Assembly: GCA_963798795.1 (NCBI GenBank)
Contig: CAWCUZ010000001.1
Span: 310,001 to 374,000, forward strand
Direction: 5' to 3'
Origin: CAWCUZ01 sp963798795
Lineage (GTDB): Bacteria; Acidobacteriota; Vicinamibacteria; Vicinamibacterales; SCN-69-37
DNA length: 64,000 nucleotides
Made by a program: the position numbers and the translations under genes. Within the stretch, counting starts at the first letter, position 1, and each line of letters begins with the position of its first letter. Below are positions 17,648-26,155 of this stretch, piece by piece. Under the pieces are notes generated by a model. It was not told the DNA's origin. It was given only the letters and a program-made list of their open reading frames with translations, and ran no database searches.

Positions 17648-18746
17648 GCGTCGCCTGCGGGTCGGCATCGACGCCCGCGAGGTCGTCGGCAAACCGACCG
17701 GGGTCGGCCGGTATCTGGCGGCGCTGCTCACGGAATGGTCGGCCGATCCGAAACGGCCGCACGATCTGATCGCGATCGTGCCGTCGCCACCGCCGGACGC
17801 CCTGGTCCGGTCGGCCGCGGGCATCGAATGGATCGTGGAGGGCTCGCGGCTGGCCGGGACCCGCTGGGAGCAGACGCGGCTGCCCGGTGCGCTGCGGCGG
17901 GCGCGTGCCGACGTCCTGTTCGCACCCGCCTACACGGCTCCGCTCCGCCCGCCGTGTCCCGTCACGCTGACGATCCACGACCTCGCGTACTTCGCGCATC
18001 CCGAGTGGTTCGGCTGGCGCGAAGGGCTGCGGCGCCGATGGATCACGCGCACCGCCGCACGGAGGGCGGCCGCCGTGCTGACGGTGTCCGAGTTTTCCGC
18101 CACCGAGATCGTGAAGTTTCTCGGGATTCCACGCGGCCGCGTTCACGTCGTGCTGCACGGGGCACCGGTTGCTGCCGATCCGGGCGGCTCGTCGGTGCGC
18201 GATCCGCTGGTGCTCTTCGTCGGGTCGCTCTTCAACCGCCGCCGGATCCCGGAGCTGCTGGCGGGCTTCGCCTGGGCGGCCGCGCGCGTGCCGTCGGCGC
18301 GGCTGGTCCTCGTGGGCGACAACCGCACGCGCCCGGCCGTCGACCCGATGGCGACCGCCGGGGCGCTCGGGCTTGCCGGCCGGGTGGAATGGCGCCGCTA
18401 CGCCAGCGACGAGGAGCTGGCGGCCCTCTACCGGAAAGCCCGCGCGTTCGCGTTTCTCTCCGACTACGAGGGCTTCGCGATGACGCCGCTCGAAGCGCTG
18501 GCGTACGGCGTGCCGCCGGTGCTGCTGGACACGCCGGTGTCGAGGGAGATCCATGGCGCCGCGCGGCTCGTCTCGCTCGCTCCGGACGCCATCGGGTCGG
18601 CGCTCGTCGATCTGCTCACCGACGATGCGGCGCATGAGCGCGCCAGACGCCTGGCGGCCGTTCAGTTGCAGCGCCACCGATGGCCGCTGGCGGCGGCCAT
18701 GACGATGGCCGTCATCGAACAGGCGGCGCGCGCGGGTCGCCCGTGA
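17640..18746 (+). CDS. Glycosyltransferase family 4 (GT-B)
   Basis: 368 aa. Begins RVGIDAREVVGKPTGVGRYL, has the central TIHDLAYFAHPEWF and LTVSEFSA motifs and the C-terminal LFVGSLFNRRRIPELL and YEGFAMTPLEALAYG (E-x7-E). The domain plan matches its neighbours at 16511 and 19570, pointing to old duplication. The substrate cannot be named. The ATG lies inside the end of the previous gene and the stop overlaps the next start as GTGA. Confidence 0.9.
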   Translation: MAERRLRVGIDAREVVGKPTGVGRYLAALLTEWSADPKRPHDLIAIVPSPPPDALVRSAAGIEWIVEGSRLAGTRWEQTRLPGALRRARADVLFAPAYTAPLRPPCPVTLTIHDLAYFAHPEWFGWREGLRRRWITRTAARRAAAVLTVSEFSATEIVKFLGIPRGRVHVVLHGAPVAADPGGSSVRDPLVLFVGSLFNRRRIPELLAGFAWAAARVPSARLVLVGDNRTRPAVDPMATAGALGLAGRVEWRRYASDEELAALYRKARAFAFLSDYEGFAMTPLEALAYGVPPVLLDTPVSREIHGAARLVSLAPDAIGSALVDLLTDDAAHERARRLAAVQLQRHRWPLAAAMTMAVIEQAARAGRP

Positions 18747-19552
18747 GGAGCCCCTCGATCGACGTCGTCATCGTCAGCTACAACACGCGCGGCGATCTGC
18801 TGGCGTGCCTGCGTTCGGCGGTTTCGGCCGACCATCGCGTGTTCGTGGTGGACAACGCCTCGACGGACGGCAGCATCGAGGCCGTGCGGCAGGACTTCCC
18901 GGCGGTCACCCTGCTGCCCCTGGACCGCAACGTCGGCTTTGCGGCGGCGAACAACGTGGCCCTCGCCGCCGGATCGGCGCCGCTGGTCCTGCTCCTCAAC
19001 AGCGATGCTGTGTTGGAGGCCGGCGCGGTCGACGTGTTGCGGGCGAGGCTGGATGAGACGGGTGCGGCGGCCGCCGGTCCGCTGCTGGTCGACGCCACCG
19101 GGCGGCCGGAAGTCTCGTTCGGCCGGATGCTCTCGCCCTGGACGGAGCTCGTCCAGCTCGTCCGGATACGACTGGCGGCGAGCGGGCGGACGTCGGCGCG
19201 GCGCTACATCGCGCGCCTCGTCTCGACCGAGCGGTTCGTCGACTGGGTCAGCGGTGCGTGCCTGCTCGTCCGCCGCGAGGCCGGCGCGGCCGCGGGATGG
19301 CTCGACGAGCGCTACTTCCTGTACGAGGAGGACGTGGACTTCTGCGCGGGACTGCGGGGCCGCGGCGGCCGGGTCCTGTTCACCCCGCGTGCCCGCGTCA
19401 TCCACGCGCGCGGCCGATCGCGGGCCGCGTCCGGCGCGGGGGCCGATCCGCACTACGACCGCAGCCACCTGGCGTTCTATCGGAAACACCGGCCAGGCTG
19501 GGCGCCGCTCCTGCGGCTGTGGCAGACCGTGCGCCGCCGGCGCATTCGATAG
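18743..19552 (+). CDS. Glycosyltransferase family 2, rhamnosyltransferase-like
   Basis: 269 aa. GT-A fold with DVVIVSYNTRGDLLACL, the nucleotide-binding VVDNASTDGS, the metal-binding region LLLNSDAVLE, and YFLYEEDVDFCAGLRGRG near the C-terminus, typical of WbbL-like rhamnosyltransferases. Inverting enzyme with a likely dTDP- or UDP-sugar donor, but no dTDP-rhamnose genes lie in the window. GTG start in a GTGA overlap with the preceding GT4 gene. It is the only GT-A enzyme among the five plus-strand transferases. Confidence 0.9.
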   Translation: MRSPSIDVVIVSYNTRGDLLACLRSAVSADHRVFVVDNASTDGSIEAVRQDFPAVTLLPLDRNVGFAAANNVALAAGSAPLVLLLNSDAVLEAGAVDVLRARLDETGAAAAGPLLVDATGRPEVSFGRMLSPWTELVQLVRIRLAASGRTSARRYIARLVSTERFVDWVSGACLLVRREAGAAAGWLDERYFLYEEDVDFCAGLRGRGGRVLFTPRARVIHARGRSRAASGAGADPHYDRSHLAFYRKHRPGWAPLLRLWQTVRRRRIR

Positions 19553-19569
19553 AATCAGCGCAGGTTGAC

Positions 19570-20694
19570 GTGCGAATCGGCATCGACGCGCGCAAGCTGC
19601 ATGACTACGGCATCGGCACGTACGTCCGGAACCTCGTCCGCGAGCTGGCGCGGCAGGACGGCCCGGAGACCTACGCGCTGCTGTGCCCTCCGGCCGACGT
19701 GGAGTTCGTGCGCTCGCTCGGGCCGCGCTTCGAGCCCATCGTTCAGCGGGCTCCCAACTACTCGATGCGGGAGCAGTGGGCCGTGCCGCTCGCGCTCGGC
19801 CGTGCGCGCGTCGACCTGTTCCACGCGCCGCACTACGTCGTGCCGCCGTTGACGCGCTGCCCGACGGTCGTGACCATTCACGACTGCATTCACCTGCGGT
19901 TTCCGCAGTACCTGCCCGGCCGTGGCGCGTACGCCTACGCCCGCCTGTTCATGAGACTGGCGGCCCGGCGCGCCCGCCGCGTGCTGACCGTCTCCGAGGC
20001 CTCCAAGCAGGACATCCTCCGGTACCTGCGCGTGCCGGCCGAGCGGGTGGAGGTGATCTACAACGGGCTCGACGAACGGCTGGCGCTCGCACCGACGGAA
20101 GCCGAGGTGCACCGCATCCGGGAGCGCTATCTGCTCACCGCGCCGTTCGTGCTCTACACGGGCAACATCAAGCCGCACAAGAACGTCGACCGGCTGATCG
20201 AGGCCTTTTCGCTGTTGCGCCGGCGCGGCGTGGACACCGTCAAGCTGCTGATCATCGGCGACGAGATTTCGAAGTACCCGCACCTGCGCCGGCTGGTGCA
20301 CCGTCATCAGCTCCACCAGCACGTCCGGTTCCTCGGGTTCGTGCCCGACGAGACGCTCGCGATTCTCTACCGCCTCGCCGCCGTGTTCGTGTTCCCCAGC
20401 CTCTGCGAGGGCTTCGGCCTGCCGCCGCTCGAAGCGATGGCCGGCGGCGCGCCGGTGATCACCTCCAACGTCTCGTCGCTGCCGGAAGTGGTCGGCGACG
20501 CCGCGCTCCTGATCGATCCGACCGACCCGCAGCAGATTGCCGACGCGATGGCCCGGGTGCTCCACGATCCGGCCCTCCGGGCCGAGCTGGTCCGCCGCGG
20601 GCACGAGCGCGTCGCGGCGTTCTCCTGGGAGCGGTCGGCGGCGCGCACGCGGGCGGTGTACCTCGAGGTGCTGCGCGGGTCCGCGCATGCCTGA
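19570..20694 (+). CDS. Glycosyltransferase family 4 (mannosyltransferase-like)
   Basis: 374 aa from GTG. RIGIDARKLHDYGIGTYVRNL at the N-terminus, TIHDCIHLRFPQYLP, LTVSEASKQDILRY, then LYTGNIKPHKNVDRLIEAF and the E-x7-E motif in CEGFGLPPLEAMAGG. Domain layout resembles MtfB/PimB-type mannosyltransferases. The 17-nt gap after the previous gene is the only non-overlapping junction among the five transferases; TAGAAT occurs 14 nt before this start and might be an internal promoter. Donor sugar unknown. Confidence 0.9.
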   Translation: MRIGIDARKLHDYGIGTYVRNLVRELARQDGPETYALLCPPADVEFVRSLGPRFEPIVQRAPNYSMREQWAVPLALGRARVDLFHAPHYVVPPLTRCPTVVTIHDCIHLRFPQYLPGRGAYAYARLFMRLAARRARRVLTVSEASKQDILRYLRVPAERVEVIYNGLDERLALAPTEAEVHRIRERYLLTAPFVLYTGNIKPHKNVDRLIEAFSLLRRRGVDTVKLLIIGDEISKYPHLRRLVHRHQLHQHVRFLGFVPDETLAILYRLAAVFVFPSLCEGFGLPPLEAMAGGAPVITSNVSSLPEVVGDAALLIDPTDPQQIADAMARVLHDPALRAELVRRGHERVAAFSWERSAARTRAVYLEVLRGSAHA

Positions 20695-21817
20695 GACGCC
20701 GCCGGTCTGGGCCGGCCGCCGCGTCGTCCTCGTGCACGACTGGCTGACCGGCATGCGCGGCGGCGAGAAAGTGCTCGAGGCCCTCTGCCGCCTCTTGCCG
20801 GATGCCGACCTGGTGACGCTGCTCCACACACCCGGTTCGGTGTCGCCGCTCATCGAAGCCCGGCGCATCCGGACGTCGGTCGTGCAGCATCTGCCGCGCG
20901 CCTCGCGGCTCTATCGCCACTACCTGCCGCTGTTTCCCGCCGCCATCGAATGGTTCGACCTCGATGACGCCGACGTGGTGATTTCGACGAGCCACTGCGC
21001 CGCCAAGGCCGTCGTGCCGCCGGGAGGCGCCGTGCACATCTGCTACTGCCACTCCCCCATGCGCTACGCCTGGGACCAGTTCGAGGCCTACTTCGGCGAG
21101 GCGCGCGTCGGCCGGGCGCGGCACGCCCTGCTGCGCCCGGTGCTGGCGTGGCTGGCCCGCTGGGACCGGGCCACGGCGCCGCGCGTGCATCACTTCGTGG
21201 CCAATTCGCGCCACGTTGCGGGCCGGATCGCCCGGTACTATAATCGCCAGGCTGCGGTGTTGTATCCGCCGGTGGACACCGACTTCTTCACTCCCGGCGA
21301 GCCCACCCCGGGCCGATATTTTCTTGTGGTGTCAGCCCTCGTGCCTTACAAGCGCCTCGAGGTCGCCGTCGATGCGGCCGGCCGCCTGGGCGTTCCGCTC
21401 AGGATTGCCGGTACGGGTCCGGACCTGGCTCGGCTCCGGTCCCGCGCCGGGCCGACCGTGGAGTTCCTCGGGCACCTGGGCAGCGCCGATCTGCGCGAGG
21501 CCTATCGCGGTGCCCGCGCGCTCCTGCTGCCCGGTGAAGAGGATTTCGGCATCGCGCCGGTCGAGGCGATGGCGTGCGGCCGGCCTGTCGTGGCGCTGGG
21601 CCGCGGGGGGGCCTGCGAAACGGTCGAGCCGGGCGTGACCGGCTGGCTGATCGACGAACCCCGCGCCGATCGCCTTGCCGACGCGATGGCCGCCGTCGAC
21701 GACGCGTCGTTCGATCCCGTCGCGCTCCGGTGTGCGGCCGAGCGCTTCTCGATGGCCCGGTTCGAGACGTCGTTCCGGCGCCTGCTCGATGAGGTGCTGG
21801 CGAACGCGCCATGCTGA
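20687..21817 (+). CDS. Glycosyltransferase family 4
   Basis: 376 aa. VVLVHDWLTGMRGGEKVLEAL is the N-terminal signature of a GT4 subgroup in polysaccharide clusters, followed by ICYCHSPMRYAWDQFE and the donor domain with FLVVSALVPYKRLEVAVDA and EEDFGIAPVEAMACG (E-x7-E). The ATG overlaps the preceding stop by 8 nt and its own stop overlaps the start of the initiating transferase gene (ATGCTGA). It is the last intact transferase before the indel-rich patch begins at about 22.2 kb. Confidence 0.9.
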   Translation: MPETPPVWAGRRVVLVHDWLTGMRGGEKVLEALCRLLPDADLVTLLHTPGSVSPLIEARRIRTSVVQHLPRASRLYRHYLPLFPAAIEWFDLDDADVVISTSHCAAKAVVPPGGAVHICYCHSPMRYAWDQFEAYFGEARVGRARHALLRPVLAWLARWDRATAPRVHHFVANSRHVAGRIARYYNRQAAVLYPPVDTDFFTPGEPTPGRYFLVVSALVPYKRLEVAVDAAGRLGVPLRIAGTGPDLARLRSRAGPTVEFLGHLGSADLREAYRGARALLLPGEEDFGIAPVEAMACGRPVVALGRGGACETVEPGVTGWLIDEPRADRLADAMAAVDDASFDPVALRCAAERFSMARFETSFRRLLDEVLANAPC

Positions 21818-23265
21818 AGCGCTACAACCGGCTGCTCGTCGCGATCTACGTCGTCGGGGACTTCCTGTCCGGCGCCGCGGCGTTCCTGGCCGCGTACCTC
21901 CTCCGGTTCGACACGGGGGTGGTCACGCTGTTCCCCGCCACGAAGGGCCAGCCGCCGTTCTCGCAGTACCTGACGATTGCGCCGTTCGTCGCCCTGCTGA
22001 TTCCGCTGGGCTTCCACTTCCAGGGCCTGTACCGGCTGCGCCGCGGCCGTACGCGCGTGGACGACTTCTTCGGCGTGCTCGTCGGCGCCATGCTGGCGAC
22101 GCTGCTGGGCATCGCCGGCACGCTCTACATCAACACGTACCACTTGAGTCCCGAGCTGAAAGCGGAGGGCTTCCTCGAAATCTCGCGGCCGGTCTGGGTG
22201 CTTCTTCCTGACGCTCAACGTCGCACTTCACGTACGCCTCGCGCGAAGTCGTGCGCGACCTGCTGCGGCGGCGCTGGCGGGCCGGCATCGGCCTCAAGCG
22301 CGTGCTCGTCGTCGGCAGCGGCGATCTCGGCCGCATGGTGGCGGACCGGATTCTCGATCACAGCGAGCTCGGGTTCCATCCCGTGGGCTTCGTCGACGAT
22401 CGCGTCGGGTCCGGAGATGCCATCGGCTACCGGGGCCTGCCGCTGCTCGGCACCGGTGGCGGATGTCGCCGACGTCTGCCAGCGCGACAAGGTGGACGAG
22501 ATCTACGTCGCGCTGCCGATCGAGGAACACGTGAAGATGCTCGGCGTCGTCGAGTTCGCCAGCCGCGAATGCATCGACGTGCACGTCGTGCCGGACCTGC
22601 TGCAGTTCATCGCGCTGCGCGCCCGGCTCGAAGACCTCGACGGCCTGCCGATCATCAGCGTCAACGACGTGCCGCTGCGCGGCTTCAACAGCGTCCTCAA
22701 GCGGGTGGTCGACATCGTGCTGTCTCGCTCACGGTGATGGCCGTGGGCGCTGCTGCCCGGCGGCGATCATCGCCTGGCTCATCAAGCGCAGCTCGCCGGG
22801 CCCGGTGTTCTACACGCCAGGAACGCATGGGCCTCGACGGCAAGGCCTTCACCGTCTACAAGTTCCGGTCGATGCCGGTCGACGCCGAGGACGCCAGCGG
22901 CCCGATCTGGGCGCGCGACGACGATCCGCGGGCGACGGCGATCGGCCGATGGCTGCGCCGGCTACGACCTCGACGAGCTGCCGCAGTTCTGGAACGTGCT
23001 CAAGGGCGACATGTCGATCGTGGGGCCGCGCCCGGAGCGGCCGTTCTTCGTGGAGCAGTTCAAGCACCGCATCCCGCAGTACATGCTGCGGCACAAGGTC
23101 AAGGCCGGCATCACGGGCTGGGCGCAGGTCAACGGCTGGCGCGGCAACACGTCGCTCGAGAAGCGGATCGAGTTCGACCTGTACTACATCGAGAACTGGT
23201 CGCTGTCGCCTCGACTTCAAGATCATGTGGCTGACGGTCCTTCGCGGCCTGCACCGGGCTGCTGA
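21811..23265 (+). pseudogene. Undecaprenyl-phosphate sugar-1-phosphate transferase (WcaJ/WbaP type), multiply frameshifted
   Basis: About 483 aa after repair. The pieces, in order: N-terminal membrane helices (RYNRLLVAIYVVGDFL), a Rossmann-like middle (VLVVGSGDLGRMVADRIL), a further transmembrane segment, and the catalytic domain (SSPGPVFYT, QERMGLDGK, VYKFRSMP, DELPQFWNVLKGDMSIVGPR, VKAGITGWAQVNGWRG). Such enzymes start glycan synthesis by putting a sugar phosphate on undecaprenyl phosphate at the inner membrane. About nine single-base indels break it, near 22204, 22228, 22455, 22724, 22756, 22817, 22962, 23209 and 23250. Each piece reads cleanly otherwise, so sequencing or assembly error is likelier than real decay. 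Confidence 0.85.
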
Positions 23266-23277
23266 CGCTCGACGATC

Positions 23278-24215
23278 ATGCGAATCGTCATCACCGGCGC
23301 CGCCGGATTCATCGGGTCCCATCTGTCCGAAACGCTGCTCGACCGGGGCCATGCCGTCGTCGGCATCGACAACCTGCTGACGGGCGACCTCGCGAACATC
23401 GCGCACCTGGCCGGCCGCGACTTCGTGTTCGTCAAGCACGACGTCACCAACTACATCCACGTGGACGGGCCCGTCGACTACGTCCTGCACTGGGCGAGTC
23501 CCGGCCAGCCCGATCGACTATCTGGAGTGGCCGATCCCGACGCTGAAGGTGGGCGCGCTCGGCACGCACAAGGCGCTGGGACTGGCCAAGGCCAAGGGCG
23601 CCACGCTTCGTGCTCGCGTCCACGTCGGAGGTCTACGGCGATCCGCTGGAGCATCCGCAGCGGGAAACCTACTGGGGCAACGTCAATCCCATCGGCCCGC
23701 GGGGCGTGTACGACGAAGCCAAGCGGTTCGCCGAAGCGATGAGCGATGGCCTATCACCGCTACCACGGGCTCGACGCGAAGATCGTCCGCATCTTCAACA
23801 CGTACGGCCCGCGGATGCGGCATCAACGACGGCCGCGCCGTGCCGAACTTCATCGCTCAGGCGCTGCGCGGCGAGGACGTCACGATTTTCGGCAGCGGCG
23901 GCGCAGACGCGCAGCTTCTGCTACGTCACCGACCTGGTCGCCGGCATCCTGCGGCTGATGGAGGCGCCGAGCAACGAGCCGGTGAACATCGGCAATCCGC
24001 ACGAGATGTCGATCGAGGCAGATGGCGCGGCTGATCATCCGGATGACCGGCTCACGAGCCAGGTCGTGTTCCGCCCGCTGCCGACCGACGACCCCAAGGT
24101 CCGCCAGCCGGACATCACCCGCGCGCGGACGCTGCTCGGATGGGAACCGAAGGTGGCGCTCGAGGAGGGGCTGACCTCGACGATCGAGTATTTCCGGCAG
24201 AAGATGCAGGTCTGA
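23278..24215 (+). pseudogene. UDP-glucuronate decarboxylase (UDP-xylose synthase), multiply frameshifted
   Basis: About 310 aa after repair, the normal family length. Readable parts include GAAGFIGSHLSETLLDRGH, WPIPTLKVGALGTHKAL, VLASTSEVYGDPLEHPQ, YDEAKRFAEAM, IVRIFNTYGPRM, NDGRAVPNFIAQAL, SFCYVTDLV and PVNIGNPHEMSI. It would decarboxylate UDP-glucuronate to UDP-xylose, using the product of ugd. Six one-base insertions (near 23502, 23606, 23743, 23820, 23900, 24018) and one deletion (near 24056) restore the frame exactly. Missense decay is not evident, so the gene is probably intact in the organism. It converges with pgsA. Confidence 0.87.
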
Positions 24216-24218
24216 CGC

Positions 24219-24238
24219 CGCCGCGCTCACCCGCGGCG
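24219..24238. terminator. Hairpin between convergent decarboxylase and pgsA genes
   Basis: A 7-bp GC stem (CGCCGCG / CGCGGCG) with loop CTCACC covers the pgsA stop and lies 3 nt after the decarboxylase stop. There is no U-tract, so a bidirectional terminator role is tentative. Confidence 0.4.
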
Positions 24239-24803
24239 CCGGCCCTCGGACTCGGCTGCCGGCCAGCGCGTGATCCGCAGGATGTAGTCGAACCCCGACA
24301 CGAGGGTGATCGCGAGCGACAGGTAGACGAGCGCCGTGACCGCCGCGGACGGCTCACGGAGATAGTTCGCGTACAGCGTCACGACGCCGGTGATCGACGT
24401 AGATCGACCGTCGCGGCCTTCCCGGCCAGCGACGGCCGGAACGTGCGCGGCGCCACCGCGAGGTTCACGATCGCCACCGTCAGCACGATGGCGACATCGC
24501 GGCTGATGACGAGCACCGTCAGCCAGAGCGGCAGCCGGTTGGCGAGCCCCAGTCCCGGCAGCGTCAGCATCACGAAGGTCGTCACGAGCAGGAGCTTGTC
24601 GGCCATCGGGTCGAGCCACGCGCCGAGCGTCGTGAACTGCCCCGTCCGCCGCGCGATCAGTCCGTCGAGCGCGTCGGTCGCCCGGCGACGACGAACGTGA
24701 GCAGCGCCCAGCCCGGCAGGCCGTACAGCATGCAGAGGGCGAAGACCGGGACGAGCAGGAGCCGCAGCAGGGTGAGCTGATTGGCGGCGGTGAGGACGGA
24801 CAT
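24227..24803 (-). CDS. pgsA: CDP-diacylglycerol-glycerol-3-phosphate 3-phosphatidyltransferase (two frameshifts)
   Basis: About 192 aa after repair. The N-terminus SVLTAANQLTLLRLLLVPVF is typical of PgsA. The CDP-alcohol phosphotransferase motif reads D-x3-DG-x2-AR-x8-G-x3-D-x3-D across DALDGLIARR and LGAWLDPMADK once a missing base near 24684 is allowed for; a second missing base lies near 24401. The enzyme makes phosphatidylglycerol phosphate at the membrane. Its ATG shares one base with the stop of the TPR gene (TGATG). The two indels are the right-hand end of the damaged patch. Confidence 0.88.
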
Positions 24804-26155
24804 CAGCGGCTGGCGATCTGCAGGATCCGATCGACTGCCGAGAGCAGGTCCGCGCCGGCGACCGGCCGGTTGGGGCCGAAGCGGCCGTCGGGTCCCGCCG
24901 TCATGGCGCCGGCGGCGACCGCCAGCGCGGCACTCGGATAGGACAGGTGCGTGGGCGGCAGGTCTGAAAACTGCGGGCGCTCGGCGCGCCAGCGCGTCAG
25001 GTCGGCCGGCCGGCGGCCGCTGGCCAGCCGGAGCAGCTCGGCCACCATCTGGGCGAGGTCCGACCGCCGGAGCGTGGCGCCGGGCTGGAACGTGTGGTTC
25101 GGGAAGACGTCCATGACCCCGGCCTGCGTGACCTGCATGATCCAGGGCGCCGCCCAGTTCCCGCGGATGTCGGTGGCGACCGCGACGGTGGTGCCCGGCG
25201 AGCGCGTGAGCAGCTCGCCCAGCCGAAGGCCGATCGTCGCCGCCGTCTGGGCGCGCGTAACGGAGGCCGCCGAGGGGATGGCGCGATACTCGGCCGGAAC
25301 CGACGCGTCGGCGATCCTCGCGCGAAGCGCGTCACTGGCGTCGCGCCATTCCGGCCGCGGGTCGAGGGCGATCGCGCGGCCGTAGGCGGCCGCGGCGTCC
25401 GACAGGCGGTTCTGCTGCGCCAGGACCGCTGCGAGTGCGGCATACGCGTCGGGGTCGTTGTCGTCGGCCTGCAACGCCAGCCGAAGGTGCCGCTCCGCCG
25501 CCTCCAGGTCGCCGCGCGCCGTCTCGACCTGGCCCAGCTCGCGGAGCACGACCGCGCTCTGCGGCGCGAGATCCAGCGCGCTCTGGAGTGCGCTCTCGGC
25601 CTCGTCCAGCCGGCCGGCCCGGCGCGCCTTGTCGCCCGCTTCGATCTGCGACTGCACCACGCGGATGCGAAGCACTTCCATCCGGCTGCGGATGAGGTCG
25701 CGGTTCGGATCGACGCGCAGAATCTGCTCGAACGTCGTCAGCGCCGCGAGATCGTTGTGCAGCGCGAGCTGCGCATCGGCCTGGCCGAGCAGGGCCGGCA
25801 GATAACGGTCGTTCGCCTGGATCGCGACGGTGAAATGCGCCGACGCCTGCTTGTACTCCTCGTCGGCCATCGCGACATAGCCGAGTCCGGCTTCCGCGGG
25901 ATAGAAGGCTGGCGCGCGCTGCAGCACGTCGTTGAAGCCGCGCGTTGCGCCGCGCAGGTCGCCGCTCTGCAGGCGCACCCAGGCGTCGTCCTGGCTCTGC
26001 CGGATGTCGGGCGAGGCGCTGAGCGACGCCGGCACGTCCGGCCTGGGATAGTCCGGGTATCGGGGGCCGGCGGTGGCCGGCGGGCGATGCCCGGCGCAGA
26101 ACGACGCCAGCACGAGAATCGGCACGAGCGCGCCGGGCGTCAGCCGTTGCGTCAT
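24803..26155 (-). CDS. Secreted TPR protein with C-terminal SLH-like domain
   Basis: 450 aa. A hydrophobic N-terminal signal (ALVPILVLASFCA) is followed by tetratricopeptide repeats over about residues 55-285 (for example DLRGATRGFNDVLQRAPAF and GDLEAAERHLRLALQADDND). The last 130 residues or so look like S-layer-homology modules (AGVMDVFPNHTFQPGATLRR, FSDLPPTHLSYPSAALAV, PDGRFGPNRPVAGADLL). SLH domains anchor proteins to cell-wall polymers. The cysteine in ASFC has Phe at -1, so a lipoprotein site is doubtful. The ATG overlaps the hflX stop as ATGA. No known named protein; role unknown, perhaps an envelope scaffold. Confidence 0.8.
   Translation of the reverse strand: MTQRLTPGALVPILVLASFCAGHRPPATAGPRYPDYPRPDVPASLSASPDIRQSQDDAWVRLQSGDLRGATRGFNDVLQRAPAFYPAEAGLGYVAMADEEYKQASAHFTVAIQANDRYLPALLGQADAQLALHNDLAALTTFEQILRVDPNRDLIRSRMEVLRIRVVQSQIEAGDKARRAGRLDEAESALQSALDLAPQSAVVLRELGQVETARGDLEAAERHLRLALQADDNDPDAYAALAAVLAQQNRLSDAAAAYGRAIALDPRPEWRDASDALRARIADASVPAEYRAIPSAASVTRAQTAATIGLRLGELLTRSPGTTVAVATDIRGNWAAPWIMQVTQAGVMDVFPNHTFQPGATLRRSDLAQMVAELLRLASGRRPADLTRWRAERPQFSDLPPTHLSYPSAALAVAAGAMTAGPDGRFGPNRPVAGADLLSAVDRILQIASR

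Noticed and set aside
21239..21244. Perfect TATAAT inside a glycosyltransferase gene
   Set aside because: It is internal to a continuous coding frame (ARYYNRQ) with no start suitably spaced, so no promoter is claimed.
22200..24690. Programmed frameshifting
   Set aside because: There are too many sites, no shared slippery heptamer, and the breaks occur in three unrelated genes.
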